In this document: positions 8,691 to 17,096 of the stretch, piece after piece
Layout: the number at the start of each line of letters is the position of its first letter
How positions within the stretch are numbered: position 1 is the first letter of the stretch
Program-made: the position numbers and the translations under genes
Notes under the pieces: model-generated
The model's database searches: none
Seen by the model: only the letters and a program-made list of their open reading frames with translations
What the model was told of the DNA's origin: nothing
NCBI GenBank assembly: GCA_020633825.1
Contig: JACKCV010000001.1
Location: forward strand, 1-64,000
DNA length: 64,000 bases
DNA from: Fibrobacteria bacterium
GTDB lineage: Bacteria; Fibrobacterota; Fibrobacteria; UBA5070
Direction of reading: 5' to 3'

Positions 8691-9176
8691 ATGGCTGAAA
8701 CCCCTTTCCTTCTTCGCATGATGAGGCATGGCGAAGCAGGTGCCTCCCTCGATCTGGAATGGCAGGACCATCTGCGCTCCCTGACCCAGGAAGGGACGGC
8801 TCAGGTGCGTCGAGTTGCAATCTTGGTGTCGCACTGGAAGCCAGGCGTCGATCGCATCCTCTGCTCTCCCTGGCAACGGGGAGTGGAGACGGGAAGAATC
8901 CTGGCAGAGGTTCTGGGCGTACCCTTGATTTCACACCCATGGCTCACCGGGACCCAAGACACCCCCAAAAGGTTCTTCGCTCGATTGATGAATGAGTCCT
9001 CCCGAGGCTATCCGCTCTTCGTGGGGCATGAGCCAAGCCTGAGCTCGATCCAACCCCAACTCATGGAGGCCCTTCCGAAGGTTTGGCCCAAGGGAGCGGT
9101 TTTCGAATTTTCTCGGGAGGACCAGCGATGGACCCTCCGGGACCGCATTCTTCCCGACCTTCTTTCTGTTCCATGA
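8691..9176 (+). CDS. Histidine phosphatase family protein, SixA-like
   Basis: A 161-residue protein of the RHG/histidine phosphatase superfamily. The nucleophile motif RMMRHGEAG is near residue 12 and the second catalytic His is in FVGHEPSL. Small size and the layout fit SixA, which removes phosphate from phosphohistidine on phosphotransfer proteins; a target here is not known. GGGAAG just before ATG 8691 supports the start. Its last codon overlaps the following acyltransferase start (ATGA, 9173-9176), so the two are translationally coupled. The 195 bases before it hold only a doubtful small ORF. Confidence 0.82.
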   Translation: MAETPFLLRMMRHGEAGASLDLEWQDHLRSLTQEGTAQVRRVAILVSHWKPGVDRILCSPWQRGVETGRILAEVLGVPLISHPWLTGTQDTPKRFFARLMNESSRGYPLFVGHEPSLSSIQPQLMEALPKVWPKGAVFEFSREDQRWTLRDRILPDLLSVP

Positions 9177-10039
9177 ACCCAAGATCCGACTGCTCAGCAT
9201 CCCTTCCCCCTCCTGTCCGGATCTTGGACGTCTTCTTGCCCTTGCATCGGACGCCCGTGGATTTCCTTCTCGATTCAGCGAGTCTCCTCCTTTCCAAGAC
9301 TCTGACCCTCACCCAAAAACGGACCGCACTTCCTCGCCGACAATTGGAAGCCTTGGGGATCACCCCCCCACCTGACTTCGAGCAACACCTGATGATGAAC
9401 GCCGGCCGGGAATTCCTCCGCATCCTCTTTGGCCGCTGGACCCGCTTGGATCTCTCCCCTTTGTCCGGCCTCGATCTTACGGAATGGAAACAGAACCATC
9501 CAACGCTGTTCCTTTCCATGCACCACGGCCAATGGGAGTGGCTGGCCGCCCTGTTGACCCAACTCCGCCCGGGGGCCAAGTGTGTCGCACGGGGCGCATC
9601 CCATCCTGCCGGCCAACGGCTCTTGGATTTTGCACGGGGCAGCCTTTCCTTGGAGATGCTCTACGACCGGGCGGCCTTGAGATCCGGGAGACGTCAACTC
9701 GCCGCCAATGGTCTGCTGGCCTTCCTCGCCGACCAGCGCCCACCAGGGACGTCCAGACCTGGTACCTGGTTCGGATTGAAGGTCCCGGTGACCACCCTTC
9801 CCGCTTGGTGGAGTGAAGACATCGAAAACCTTCAAATCTGGACCGGAGTCCTTCGACCGGGTCGTCATGGGTACCAGTTGAATCTCAAGGCATGGCCACG
9901 AGACGTCCTCCCCTACTGGGACCATTTGCTTTCCTCGGAGTTCTCGCCCCTGCTGGCGACGGCTCCCCATGAGCATTTCGGCTTGTGGCACAATCGGCTG
10001 GGCCCCACCAGAACAAGACGCAAGAGTCGTCAAGTCTAA
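9173..10039 (+). CDS. LpxL/HtrB-type lipid A acyltransferase
   Basis: A 288-residue lysophospholipid acyltransferase-like protein. The catalytic H-x4-E motif is present as MHHGQWEW near residue 115, where the family has H-x-GNWE. The later block NGLLAFLADQRPP corresponds to the conserved LaDQ segment. It probably adds a secondary acyl chain to lipid A at the inner membrane; the chain and position are unknown. It starts inside the SixA-like stop (ATGA). With lpxK 4 kb upstream, the only other lipid A gene here, it shows the organism has an LPS outer membrane. Confidence 0.85.
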   Translation: MNPRSDCSASLPPPVRILDVFLPLHRTPVDFLLDSASLLLSKTLTLTQKRTALPRRQLEALGITPPPDFEQHLMMNAGREFLRILFGRWTRLDLSPLSGLDLTEWKQNHPTLFLSMHHGQWEWLAALLTQLRPGAKCVARGASHPAGQRLLDFARGSLSLEMLYDRAALRSGRRQLAANGLLAFLADQRPPGTSRPGTWFGLKVPVTTLPAWWSEDIENLQIWTGVLRPGRHGYQLNLKAWPRDVLPYWDHLLSSEFSPLLATAPHEHFGLWHNRLGPTRTRRKSRQV

Positions 10040-10118
10040 GGCCCTCTTCGTGGCCTATCGCGACGGCGTCCTCTTCCTTCGGTCCTTGACCCCTCCGGTC
10101 CGCTTTCCGGCACGCTCC

Positions 10119-10134
10119 TGTTTCACGTGAAACC
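10119..10134. other. parS site 1
   Basis: TGTTTCACGTGAAACC, 15 of 16 bases identical to the palindromic parS form TGTTTCACGTGAAACA. It is the most distal of four sites from parB. Confidence 0.88.
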
Positions 10135-10438
10135 AAAGACACGCCCCTCGGCCCCCGGATCATGGGGTGCAAGGGTGCCAGGACTTCCCTGACCCGATCG
10201 ACGGCGAATCCTCTCCTTTATGACGGGTCAGATCGATGCATCCGGAGGCGAACTTCTTGTCCGCCAATTCAATCCAGCCATGCACGCTGGGGGAGGATTC
10301 CCGATTCCGCACACGAGGACAACCCTTCCCATTTCAACTCCTCCTTCAGCGGGATATCGCAGGAAGAGATCCAGATTCGAGCGAAGCATCTCCAACAAAT
10401 CTGTCACCCCTGGCCTTCACCCTGTCCCCCGGATGCAT

Positions 10439-10454
10439 TGTTCCACGTGAAACA
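10439..10454. other. parS site 2
   Basis: TGTTCCACGTGAAACA, an exact match to the common bacterial parS consensus, 320 bases from site 1. Confidence 0.92.
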
Positions 10455-10835
10455 TTTCGCAGCCCCTCCCCTTCTCCTGTTCGCAGGGGACGAAGCTCCC
10501 TTCGGAATTCTCTCCATCTTCTTCAAGGCTGAGCGAGCAATAACGAACGGCCGTGACCTCTATCCGTTCCGGCAGGATCCGTTGTCGATTTCCCCAAGAG
10601 ATCTATGCGGAGATGCGCATCGTTTCGGCCCCAGAGCCAGACCCAGTTTCGCCACATTCCAGTCCATCCTCGACGCATGGACTTTGATCGAGCTTCAACT
10701 CTACCGCAGACACTGTTGAATCCATCGACCACGCCCCCCCATCCATTCTCAGCCCAAAACCTTTGCACCCGGACGCCCCCTCCTCTTTGGAGGAAAGCCT
10801 TGCCTTCCCCATCCCTGTCGGTCGCGGGATTTCAA

Positions 10836-10851
10836 TGTTCCACGTGAAACA
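10836..10851. other. parS site 3
   Basis: TGTTCCACGTGAAACA, identical to sites 2 and 4, 397 bases from site 2. Confidence 0.92.
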
Positions 10852-11454
10852 CCGTGCGCCGAACCATTCACGCACTCCCTCCTGGATCAAGGGCCCTGAC
10901 GCCCACTCCCAGGGCCGCCCCTCCCCTTGGGGATTTCGGCCCCGAAACACCCCCGCTTCTATGCGGGGAATTCCGTTGAATGGAATCCAGGCAGCATACA
11001 AGACGATCATTGAACCCCACCCAATCAACAGGCACACGCCCCCTACCTCGTGGAAGGGAAAGATTTCGGACTGAACCCCACGCGAGGCTCCCCAGCCAAG
11101 GACTCAAATCCGCCTTCTCAGGAAAGCCCTCACCCCCAACATTCCACCTCACTTGATCCGAAGGATTTCACAAGCAAAGGCGACAACCTCCGTATCCGGA
11201 GTGTTGCATCCTCGCCGCCCACAAGCGTCCTCGGACCGTGTCCAACTCCCCAGGAATCCCTCCAGGAATCTGATCGATCTCCTCGGCTGAAAACCACCCC
11301 CTCGGGGTGCACGTGGAGACCCAGACCCGCCTCCCCTCACATACCTAAGGTCCCGCTCGCCATTGACCTCCCCTTCAGCTCCCCCGAGTCCCCCCTCGAC
11401 ATTCCGTTTCGGTCAGCCACTGAACCGAACCAGAACGGTGGAAGCGCCCCCCCA

Positions 11455-11470
11455 TGTTCCACGTGAAACA
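11455..11470. other. parS site 4
   Basis: TGTTCCACGTGAAACA, identical to sites 2 and 3, about 290 bases before the rsmG start. Confidence 0.92.
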
Positions 11471-11760
11471 TGGCCATGGGCCAAATTTTTTCCGGCACGG
11501 GAGAATTTCGCCAAACCACAACAGGACGAGGTCTTAAGGGAATCCAAAATCAACAGACGGCGGTTCCCAAAACTTTTCCATGGGCAGTCGAGAGACGATC
11601 CCTCTCGCCCTTGAACCTCCAACTCCTCCACGGCTTCCTACCTTCGAACCCCAATGCCAAGACGCCTCTGCCAGCAACAGACCGTGACGCCCGGACCCAC
11701 CACATCGAGCACCCGACCGGAATCGCTCTTCGGACATTTCCTTCTGGAGTCGGAAGGCAC

Positions 11761-12387
11761 ATGAATCCTCCGCCGGTTACCCCCGCCTCCTGGGCTCCTA
11801 CCACCTGGTCGGTGGAAGACCTGGCTCGCTTCGAAGCCATGGTGAAGAAGGAATCCAAACAGCAGAACCTGGTCAGCGCGTCGGACCTCCCGAATCTCCG
11901 CCAGCGCCACACGGAAGATTCGCTTCAATTCATGGCCCTCCCCTTGATGGTGTCCCCCACTCGCTGGCTGGACATGGGAAGCGGTGCGGGGTTCCCGCTA
12001 GTACCCTTGGCCATCGTGCTTCGAACCACTCGTTTCGTTTCGGTCGAGCCACGAGGGAACCGTGCACGTTTCCTCACCCGTTCCACCCAGACCTTGGAAT
12101 TGGATGTCCAGGTGGTCGCGTCCCAGGTCGAGACCCTGCATTCCTGGCCCGACATGCTGGGTTCGATGGATGTGGTCTCCTGCCGTGCATTGGGTTCGTT
12201 GCAGGACGACGCACGCCGCGCCCTTCCACTCCTACGGCCGGGAGGGTTCTTCGCAACCCTCAAGACCGAAGCTCCCCCACCCTCGATTGACGGGTATGAA
12301 CCCCTGTCGTATGTTCGGTATCGCCTCGCCGGCGACCCGGTCGACAGGCATCTCGTCTTCGCCCAGAAACCTTTCCACGGGCAGTGA
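11761..12387 (+). CDS. rsmG: 16S rRNA (guanine-N7) methyltransferase
   Basis: RsmG (GidB) methylates a guanine in the 530 loop of 16S rRNA (G527 in E. coli) using SAM. The 208-residue protein has the SAM motif LDMGSGAGFPLVPLAI near residue 75 and the preceding HTEDSLQF segment that matches the family's RHxxDSL. ATG 11761 has GGAAGG upstream; longer readings run into the parS region and are not protein-like. The stop overlaps the region where parA begins, giving the widespread rsmG-parA-parB order. Confidence 0.94.
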   Translation: MNPPPVTPASWAPTTWSVEDLARFEAMVKKESKQQNLVSASDLPNLRQRHTEDSLQFMALPLMVSPTRWLDMGSGAGFPLVPLAIVLRTTRFVSVEPRGNRARFLTRSTQTLELDVQVVASQVETLHSWPDMLGSMDVVSCRALGSLQDDARRALPLLRPGGFFATLKTEAPPPSIDGYEPLSYVRYRLAGDPVDRHLVFAQKPFHGQ

Positions 12388-12389
12388 CC

Positions 12390-13172
12390 ATGACTCGAAT
12401 CATCGCCGTTTGCAATCAAAAGGGTGGTGTCGGCAAGACCACCACCGCCGTGAATCTTTCGGCAGCGCTCTCCATGGCCGAGAAGCGCACCCTCCTCGTG
12501 GATGCCGATCCTCAAGCCAACGCCACCCAAGGCGTGGGGGTTTCGATCGGGGAAGACGATCCGACGCTCTACGACGTCTTGTGCAGCGATGAGGAATGGA
12601 CTCCGGATTCGGCCTCCAGCTACCTCCACAAGACGGCACTTCCCTTTCTCGACCTGGTTCCCGCGACCCACCACTTGGCGGGTGCGGAAATCGAATTGGT
12701 CAGTGCCATCGCCCGCGAAATGCGACTGCGCTCCTTCCTGAAGCAGATCGGCCAGCGGTACGACTACATCCTCATCGACACCCCGCCTTCCCTCGGCCTG
12801 CTCACCTTGAACGTGTTGGTCGCAGCCACCTCGGTGATGATCCCCATCCAATGCGAATACTACGCGTTGCAGGGATTGGCGGAGCTTCTCAACACGATCC
12901 GCCTGACTCAACGTTCGTTGAATCCGGATCTCACCATCGAGGGAGCTCTTCTCACGATGTTCCAGTCCTCCACCCTGCTGTCCAAGCAGGTCGTCGACGA
13001 GGTCCGAACCTCCTTCAACGAGAAGGTCTTCCAAACCGTCATTCCCCGTTCCATCAAACTCGCCGAAGCCCCGTCCTTCGGGAAGCCGATCCTCCTCTAC
13101 GACATCGCGACCCCGGGAGCGTCGGCCTACATGAAACTCGCCCAAGAAGTGATGGGAGGAGACGCCGCGTGA
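12390..13172 (+). CDS. parA: Chromosome partitioning ATPase ParA (Soj)
   Basis: A 260-residue ParA/Soj ATPase that, with ParB bound to parS, segregates chromosome origins. The deviant Walker A is QKGGVGKTTTA (residues about 10-20), Walker A' is VDADPQANAT, and Walker B is YILIDTPPS. There is no N-terminal HTH, so it is the chromosomal rather than the large plasmid type. ATG 12390 is used; a GTG at 12384 that overlaps the rsmG stop would add two residues. Its TGA overlaps the parB GTG, so ParA and ParB are co-translated. Confidence 0.95.
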   Translation: MTRIIAVCNQKGGVGKTTTAVNLSAALSMAEKRTLLVDADPQANATQGVGVSIGEDDPTLYDVLCSDEEWTPDSASSYLHKTALPFLDLVPATHHLAGAEIELVSAIAREMRLRSFLKQIGQRYDYILIDTPPSLGLLTLNVLVAATSVMIPIQCEYYALQGLAELLNTIRLTQRSLNPDLTIEGALLTMFQSSTLLSKQVVDEVRTSFNEKVFQTVIPRSIKLAEAPSFGKPILLYDIATPGASAYMKLAQEVMGGDAA

Positions 13173-14059
13173 ACAAGCCGAGAGGATTGGGAAAAGGACT
13201 CGGAGCGATCTTCCAGGAGAAGACTCTCGCCCACCGCAACGACATGCACGGGGTGGCACCTCCCGACGGAAGCACGGTCGAAATCATCCCCCTGGAGAAG
13301 TTGTCGCCCAACCCCTTCCAGCCTCGCAAGGAATTCGACGCCGAAGGGTTGGCGGAACTCTCCGCCTCGATCCGCGAGAAGGGTGTCCTGCAGCCGATCC
13401 TGGTTCGTCGCCAGGGCGAAAACTTCCAGATCATCGCCGGGGAACGAAGATTCCGCGCCAGCCAGATGGCCGGGAAGGATGCGATTCCGGCCCTCGTCCG
13501 CGACCAGGTGACCGATCGAGAAATGCGCGAAGACGCATTGATCGAGAACATCATCCGCGTCCAACTCAATGCCATCGAAGAAGCGGAAGCCTACCAGGAA
13601 CTGGTCGTCTCCTGCGGCTACACCCACGAACAGCTCTCCGAGAGGCTGGGTCGCAGCCGACCCACCATCACCAACAGCCTGCGACTCCTCAAGCTCCACC
13701 CGGATGTGCGAGCCAGCGTGGTGTCGGGGGACCTTTCCGCTGGACATGCAAGGGTGCTGGCGCCGCTCCCGGAGGATCGGCAGTTGGCCTTGGGAAGGAT
13801 GGCCGTGGCCAACCATTGGTCCGTCCGCACCCTGGAGCAGGAGTCCGGAGCCAGTGCTCCTCCCAAGAAGAACGCGGAGAAGCCCAAGCCCCCGCAGGAC
13901 GATCCCAACACGACAGCGTTCGTTCGCAGCATCGAAGAGAGGTTGGGGACTCGGATCCAACTCGACCGTTCCAAGGACGGGAAGGGCAGCCTGCGCATCC
14001 ATTTCCTGTCCGACGTGGACCTCAATCGCATCGCCGACATCCTCCTGGGACACGTCTGA
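13169..14059 (+). CDS. parB: Chromosome partitioning protein ParB (Spo0J)
   Basis: A 296-residue ParB. The N-terminal RGLGKGLGAIF is the ParA-interacting tail. The CTP-binding ParB/Srx domain contains NPFQPRKEFD and the arginine motif IAGERRFRAS. The HTH that reads parS is QLSERLGRSRPTITNSLRLL near residue 155-175, and the C-terminal dimerisation domain follows a Lys/Pro-rich linker. GTG 13169 has GGGAGGA upstream and overlaps the parA stop. Its targets are the four sites at 10.1-11.5 kb. Confidence 0.95.
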   Translation: MNKPRGLGKGLGAIFQEKTLAHRNDMHGVAPPDGSTVEIIPLEKLSPNPFQPRKEFDAEGLAELSASIREKGVLQPILVRRQGENFQIIAGERRFRASQMAGKDAIPALVRDQVTDREMREDALIENIIRVQLNAIEEAEAYQELVVSCGYTHEQLSERLGRSRPTITNSLRLLKLHPDVRASVVSGDLSAGHARVLAPLPEDRQLALGRMAVANHWSVRTLEQESGASAPPKKNAEKPKPPQDDPNTTAFVRSIEERLGTRIQLDRSKDGKGSLRIHFLSDVDLNRIADILLGHV

Positions 14060-14064
14060 CGCGG

Positions 14065-14889
14065 ATGCGACCCAGCGAACGCATCAAGTTCCTCGTGCTG
14101 AGGGAGAGCTCCGGGGAATCGTGGGCCATCCACGTCCCCCTTCGGTTTTTCCATTTCCTGGTCGTCGCCACCATGTCGGTGGTGATCCTGGCGGGTTTCG
14201 CGGTCACCTGGCTCGGCGCGATCACGGTCCGGCTGCAGACCGCGGACGCTCTGGCACGTGAAAATGCGGAGCTCCGCGAAGACCTCCGGCGCATGGACCA
14301 GTTGCAGGAGGAACTCCAGACCTTGGAGATCCAGCATCGCCGGGTCCTCTCCCTCACCCAGGCCTTCCTGGACGACTCCGTCGACCAGGCGTCCCTGCCG
14401 GTTTCCTCCATGTCCGGACTCTACGACGACCAGGCCAGGAACAGGGTGCTCCAAGCGTTCGCCAACTGGCTGGAGCGACGACGCCTGACCCGTCAATCCG
14501 CGGAAACGCCTGATCGACCCGAATTGCTGGTCCCACCCGTGGAGGTCTGGAGCGTCCTGAAGGATATCGATCTCGGCACCGGGAACCTCGCCGAGCGACT
14601 GATTCTCGTCGAGCCATCCTCCCCCGTCCGCTCCCCGGTGAACGGGATCGTGATGACCTCCGGATGGGATCCGATCCGGGGATTGGAGACGGAAATCGCC
14701 AGCGCGGGAGGCTTTTCCGTCCATCTCGGACACATGGGAACACTCGACGTGAGCCCCGGCGATTTCGTGCAACAAGGCCAACGAATCGGCCGAACCTCGG
14801 CGGGTTCCGGTGTGGAACCGGCGAGGATGTCGGTGAAGGTGATGCTCGATGGACTTGCCATCGATCCATTGATTGCTATGATGCGCTGA
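14065..14889 (+). CDS. Membrane-anchored M23-like protein, catalytically degenerate
   Basis: A 274-residue protein with one N-terminal membrane helix (about residues 27-52), a periplasmic coiled coil (LARENAELREDLRRMDQLQE), and a C-terminal LytM/M23 fold. Conserved scaffold pieces are seen (SPVNGIV, HLGHMG, VSPGDFVQQGQRIG), but the first zinc-binding H-x3-D is missing and the final H-x-H is replaced by ARMSVKVML. It is therefore probably an inactive LytM factor acting as a scaffold or hydrolase activator. It starts 5 bases after parB and is followed 2 bases later by bactofilin; M23-bactofilin pairing is common and points to cell shape or polar positioning. Confidence 0.78.
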   Translation: MRPSERIKFLVLRESSGESWAIHVPLRFFHFLVVATMSVVILAGFAVTWLGAITVRLQTADALARENAELREDLRRMDQLQEELQTLEIQHRRVLSLTQAFLDDSVDQASLPVSSMSGLYDDQARNRVLQAFANWLERRRLTRQSAETPDRPELLVPPVEVWSVLKDIDLGTGNLAERLILVEPSSPVRSPVNGIVMTSGWDPIRGLETEIASAGGFSVHLGHMGTLDVSPGDFVQQGQRIGRTSAGSGVEPARMSVKVMLDGLAIDPLIAMMR

Positions 14890-14891
14890 CC

Positions 14892-15248
14892 ATGTCTGAC
14901 AAGTCCTCCACCGGCAAAGGGTTCGCCTTCCTCAATGCCGGCTCCGTCATCACCGGCGAAATCCTCGTTGAGAACGATCTCGCGATCGAGGGTTCCATCA
15001 AGGGCACCATCCGGTCCACCGGAACGGTCTCCATCCACGCTCAGGGCCAGGTCGAAGGGGAAGTGCACGCCTCCTCGGTGAAGATCGCCGGCAAGATGAC
15101 AGGAAATGTCACTGCCACGGATCGCACGATCCTGGAGCCGAAATCCTCCCTGGTCGGGGATCTCCGCACGCGCGAGCTGGTCATCCACGAGGGAGCCCAT
15201 TTCCATGGGACCTGCGACATGCAACCGGGAGCCAAGACCAAGACCTGA
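14892..15248 (+). CDS. bacA: Bactofilin
   Basis: A 118-residue bactofilin (DUF583). The core, residues about 12-105, is a right-handed beta-helix with short repeating glycine turns (SVITGEILVENDLAIEGSI, GQVEGEVHASSVKIAGKM). Bactofilins polymerise without nucleotide into membrane-associated filaments that scaffold cell-wall enzymes and, in some bacteria, ParAB-parS. The position directly behind parAB and an M23-like protein fits both roles. The last 44 bases overlap the atpZ-like ORF. Confidence 0.93.
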   Translation: MSDKSSTGKGFAFLNAGSVITGEILVENDLAIEGSIKGTIRSTGTVSIHAQGQVEGEVHASSVKIAGKMTGNVTATDRTILEPKSSLVGDLRTRELVIHEGAHFHGTCDMQPGAKTKT

Positions 15249-15426
15249 TCCATCGCGCCGATGGTACGCCATCGGTTCCGAAGCGGTGGGTACCGTCGCG
15301 GGTGCGTGCTTGGCGGGTTGGCTGGTCTCGGAGTGGCTCGACTCGAGCTTCCCCCTTGTCCTGTTGCCGCTGGTCGGCATCGCCGCGGCCATGATCCGTC
15401 TGGTCCGGAGCGCGTCCAGCCGATGA
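15205..15426 (+). CDS. AtpZ/AtpI-like small membrane protein
   Basis: A 73-residue protein with two predicted membrane helices (AVGTVAGACLAGWLVSEWL and FPLVLLPLVGIAAAMIRLV). The GSEAVGTVAG...LAGWLVSEWLD pattern matches AtpZ (the F0F1 ATPase-associated Ca/Mg transport subunit family), and it precedes an AtpI-like gene and the atp operon. The chosen ATG 15205 has GAGGGAG (15189-15195) upstream and overlaps bactofilin by 44 bases in another frame; a non-ATG start further downstream is possible. Confidence 0.65.
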   Translation: MGPATCNREPRPRPDPSRRWYAIGSEAVGTVAGACLAGWLVSEWLDSSFPLVLLPLVGIAAAMIRLVRSASSR

Positions 15427-15452
15427 TCGGATCTCCTGCAGGAATATCGACC

Positions 15453-15480
15453 GCGGCCCGGAACGAGTCCTTCGGGCCGC
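15453..15480. other. Strong hairpin upstream of the atp operon
   Basis: GCGGCCCG (15453-15460) and CGGGCCGC (15473-15480) form a perfect 8-bp GC stem with a 12-base loop in the 178-base gap between the atpZ-like and atpI-like genes. No T-run follows, so it may be an attenuator or mRNA-stabilising structure rather than a simple terminator. Confidence 0.4.
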
Positions 15481-15604
15481 CGCGTCCGATCCGTCCCGTC
15501 GCCCGGGGCTTGGATGCGGAAATCGACGATCCCGGAAATCGGCGTCGGTCCTCCTTGCCTCCCGCGGACCTCCCCCATCCACCCAACCTTCGAATCGGAC
15601 CCGA

Positions 15605-15985
15605 ATGAATCCGTCCTTCCGTACCAGATGGGTCGCCTACCAGTTGGCCATCATCGCCCTGTGGTTCGTCGTGGCGACGACGACGTTCGATGCGCCGATA
15701 GCCGAATCCTGGCGAGTGGTCGTCTGGGCCATCGTGGCGGCATCGTCGCACACGTTGCTGGGTTCGTTCCTCATCCAGCGTCCGGATCGAAAATCGTCGG
15801 CCGGAATCCATGGCGGATTAGTTCTTCTAGTTGTACGTTATTTCACCGGGATTGGACTCGTCCTCTCCGGATTGGTCGCTTTTCCCGAACAAAGGACGAT
15901 TTTCGTCCTGGCCTGGTCGGGATTGTTTCTTATTCTTACTGTCTCCGAAATGATCGTTTTCATCAAGGGAGTCCATAGACTTTGA
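15605..15985 (+). CDS. atpI: ATP synthase subunit I-like membrane protein
   Basis: A 126-residue protein with four likely membrane helices (YQLAIIALWFVVATT, VVVWAIVAASSHTLLGSFL, GGLVLLVVRYFTGIGLVLSG, IFVLAWSGLFLILTVSEM). Sequence identity to AtpI is not obvious by eye; the assignment rests on topology and position directly before atpB, whose TTG start overlaps this stop (TTGA, 15982-15985). AtpI helps assemble the c-ring. The second half of the gene is more AT-rich than its neighbours. Confidence 0.6.
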   Translation: MNPSFRTRWVAYQLAIIALWFVVATTTFDAPIAESWRVVVWAIVAASSHTLLGSFLIQRPDRKSSAGIHGGLVLLVVRYFTGIGLVLSGLVAFPEQRTIFVLAWSGLFLILTVSEMIVFIKGVHRL

Positions 15986-16818
15986 GCGACGGTTCGGGAA
16001 ATCTATCGGAATTCATTCTCCACCACATCGTGGACGGCCATGTCTGGCACCCCCTTCCGGGACTTCCAGGCATCACCATTCCCTCGCCCCTCTCGTTGCA
16101 TGTCCTCATGCTCCTGATCGGCGCGGTGTTCACCTTCCTCCTGGCACGCACCGCGGCCCGCAGGGTGGGACACCTTCCCAGCACCTCCATCGGCCACATG
16201 GTCGAGGTCCTGTTGCTGTACCTCCGCGACGAAGTGGCGCGACCGAACATCGGGCCCAAGGACGGAGACAAGTGGGTCCCCTTCCTGGCGACCACCTTCT
16301 TCCTCATCATGGTCCTGAACCTGATGGGTCTCATCCCCGTGTTCGCCGGTGCGACCGCCAACATCTCCGTCACGGCGGCCCTTTCCTTGATGGTGTTCGT
16401 GATCTTCAACGCGGCCGGCATGGTTCGCAACGGGCCCTTCCACTACGTGAAGAACCTGATTCCCACCGGTGTCCCCTGGTGGGTCCTGCCCATCCTCGCG
16501 CCCATCGAAATCGTCTCCATCTTCATCCGGGCCTTCTCGCTCACCATCCGTCTGTTCGCGAACATGGCCGCGGGCCACATCATGATCCTCGTGATCACCG
16601 GCCTCATCTCGGTCCTCTCCCCCATGGTCATGCACGGACTGGAAGGCGCCCTCGGTTCGGCGGCCGGTTTCGTGTCGATCGGACTCATCGCTCCGCTCCC
16701 GCTGGCTTTCCTCTTGTTCATCCTTGTCATCAAGGTCCTGGTCTGCTTCCTGCAGGCATTCGTGTTCACGTTCCTGAGTTCGCTCTACATCGGTGGAGCC
16801 CTCCACCAGGAACATTGA
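15982..16818 (+). CDS. atpB: ATP synthase F0 subunit a
   Basis: A 278-residue integral membrane subunit forming the proton half-channels. The essential stator arginine is in FSLTIRLFANMAAGH near residue 190; the last helix holds the FLQAFVFTFLSSLYIG block. The start is a TTG at 15982 that overlaps the preceding stop, with AAGGGAG nearby; the next ATG would remove most of the N-terminus. Confidence 0.95.
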   Translation: MSDGSGNLSEFILHHIVDGHVWHPLPGLPGITIPSPLSLHVLMLLIGAVFTFLLARTAARRVGHLPSTSIGHMVEVLLLYLRDEVARPNIGPKDGDKWVPFLATTFFLIMVLNLMGLIPVFAGATANISVTAALSLMVFVIFNAAGMVRNGPFHYVKNLIPTGVPWWVLPILAPIEIVSIFIRAFSLTIRLFANMAAGHIMILVITGLISVLSPMVMHGLEGALGSAAGFVSIGLIAPLPLAFLLFILVIKVLVCFLQAFVFTFLSSLYIGGALHQEH

Positions 16819-16861
16819 GTCTTCCTTCAAACCACTCCCTACATCCTCACAGGAGAATTCC

Positions 16862-17092
16862 ATGGACATGCAGAGCTTCGGTTACCTCGGCGCGGGTGTT
16901 GGCGCGGGACTGGCCGCGATCGGTGCTGGTATCGGTATCGGCAAGGCCACCGCTTCCACCGTCGAGGCGATCGCTCGCCAACCCGAGGTCAAGGAAGATC
17001 TCCGCGCCACCATGATTCTTGGCGCAGCCCTCGTGGAAGGTGTCGCACTGCTGGGGTCGGTCATCTGCCTCCTGGTCGTCCTGCTCAAGTAA
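16862..17092 (+). CDS. atpE: ATP synthase F0 subunit c
   Basis: A 76-residue hairpin of two membrane helices joined by the polar loop ARQPE. Helix 1 has the glycine ladder GAGIGIG. The ion-binding carboxylate is Glu59 in ALVEGVAL. There is no Gln in helix 1 and no Ser/Thr after the Glu, so the ring lacks the sodium-binding signature and should be proton driven. CAGGAG before ATG 16862 is one of the strongest ribosome binding sites in the window, as expected for the high-copy subunit. Confidence 0.96.
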   Translation: MDMQSFGYLGAGVGAGLAAIGAGIGIGKATASTVEAIARQPEVKEDLRATMILGAALVEGVALLGSVICLLVVLLK

Positions 17093-17096
17093 TCCG

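Larger units (their letters stand above)
10040..11760. other. Long non-coding parS region
   Basis: About 1.7 kb with no credible gene. Open frames crossing it have no family resemblance and are interrupted by FHVKH, which is simply the translation of the parS sequence. The + strand is notably C-rich and purine-poor. It holds four parS sites listed separately and lies immediately upstream of rsmG-parA-parB, as expected for a centromere-like partition region. Confidence 0.75.

Noticed and set aside
8492..8698. 68-codon frame overlapping the propeller stop (ATGA) and containing RILRHCEAAR, reminiscent of the next gene's RMMRHGEAG
   Set aside because: The resemblance covers only a few residues, the rest is not phosphatase-like, and it overlaps the well-supported start at 8691. 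It could be a decayed duplicate, but evidence is too thin.
10162..10719. 185-codon open frame in the gap before rsmG
   Set aside because: No family resemblance, skewed composition, and it crosses a parS site that translates to FHVKH. Other open frames in this gap show the same.
14248..14258. GGCACGTGAAA inside the M23-like gene as a fifth parS
   Set aside because: Only half of the palindrome matches; ParB binding would need both arms.
15423..15608. Short frame between the atpZ-like and atpI-like genes
   Set aside because: Low-complexity Pro/Arg-rich product, crosses the 15453-15480 hairpin, and has no ribosome binding site or promoter-like element.
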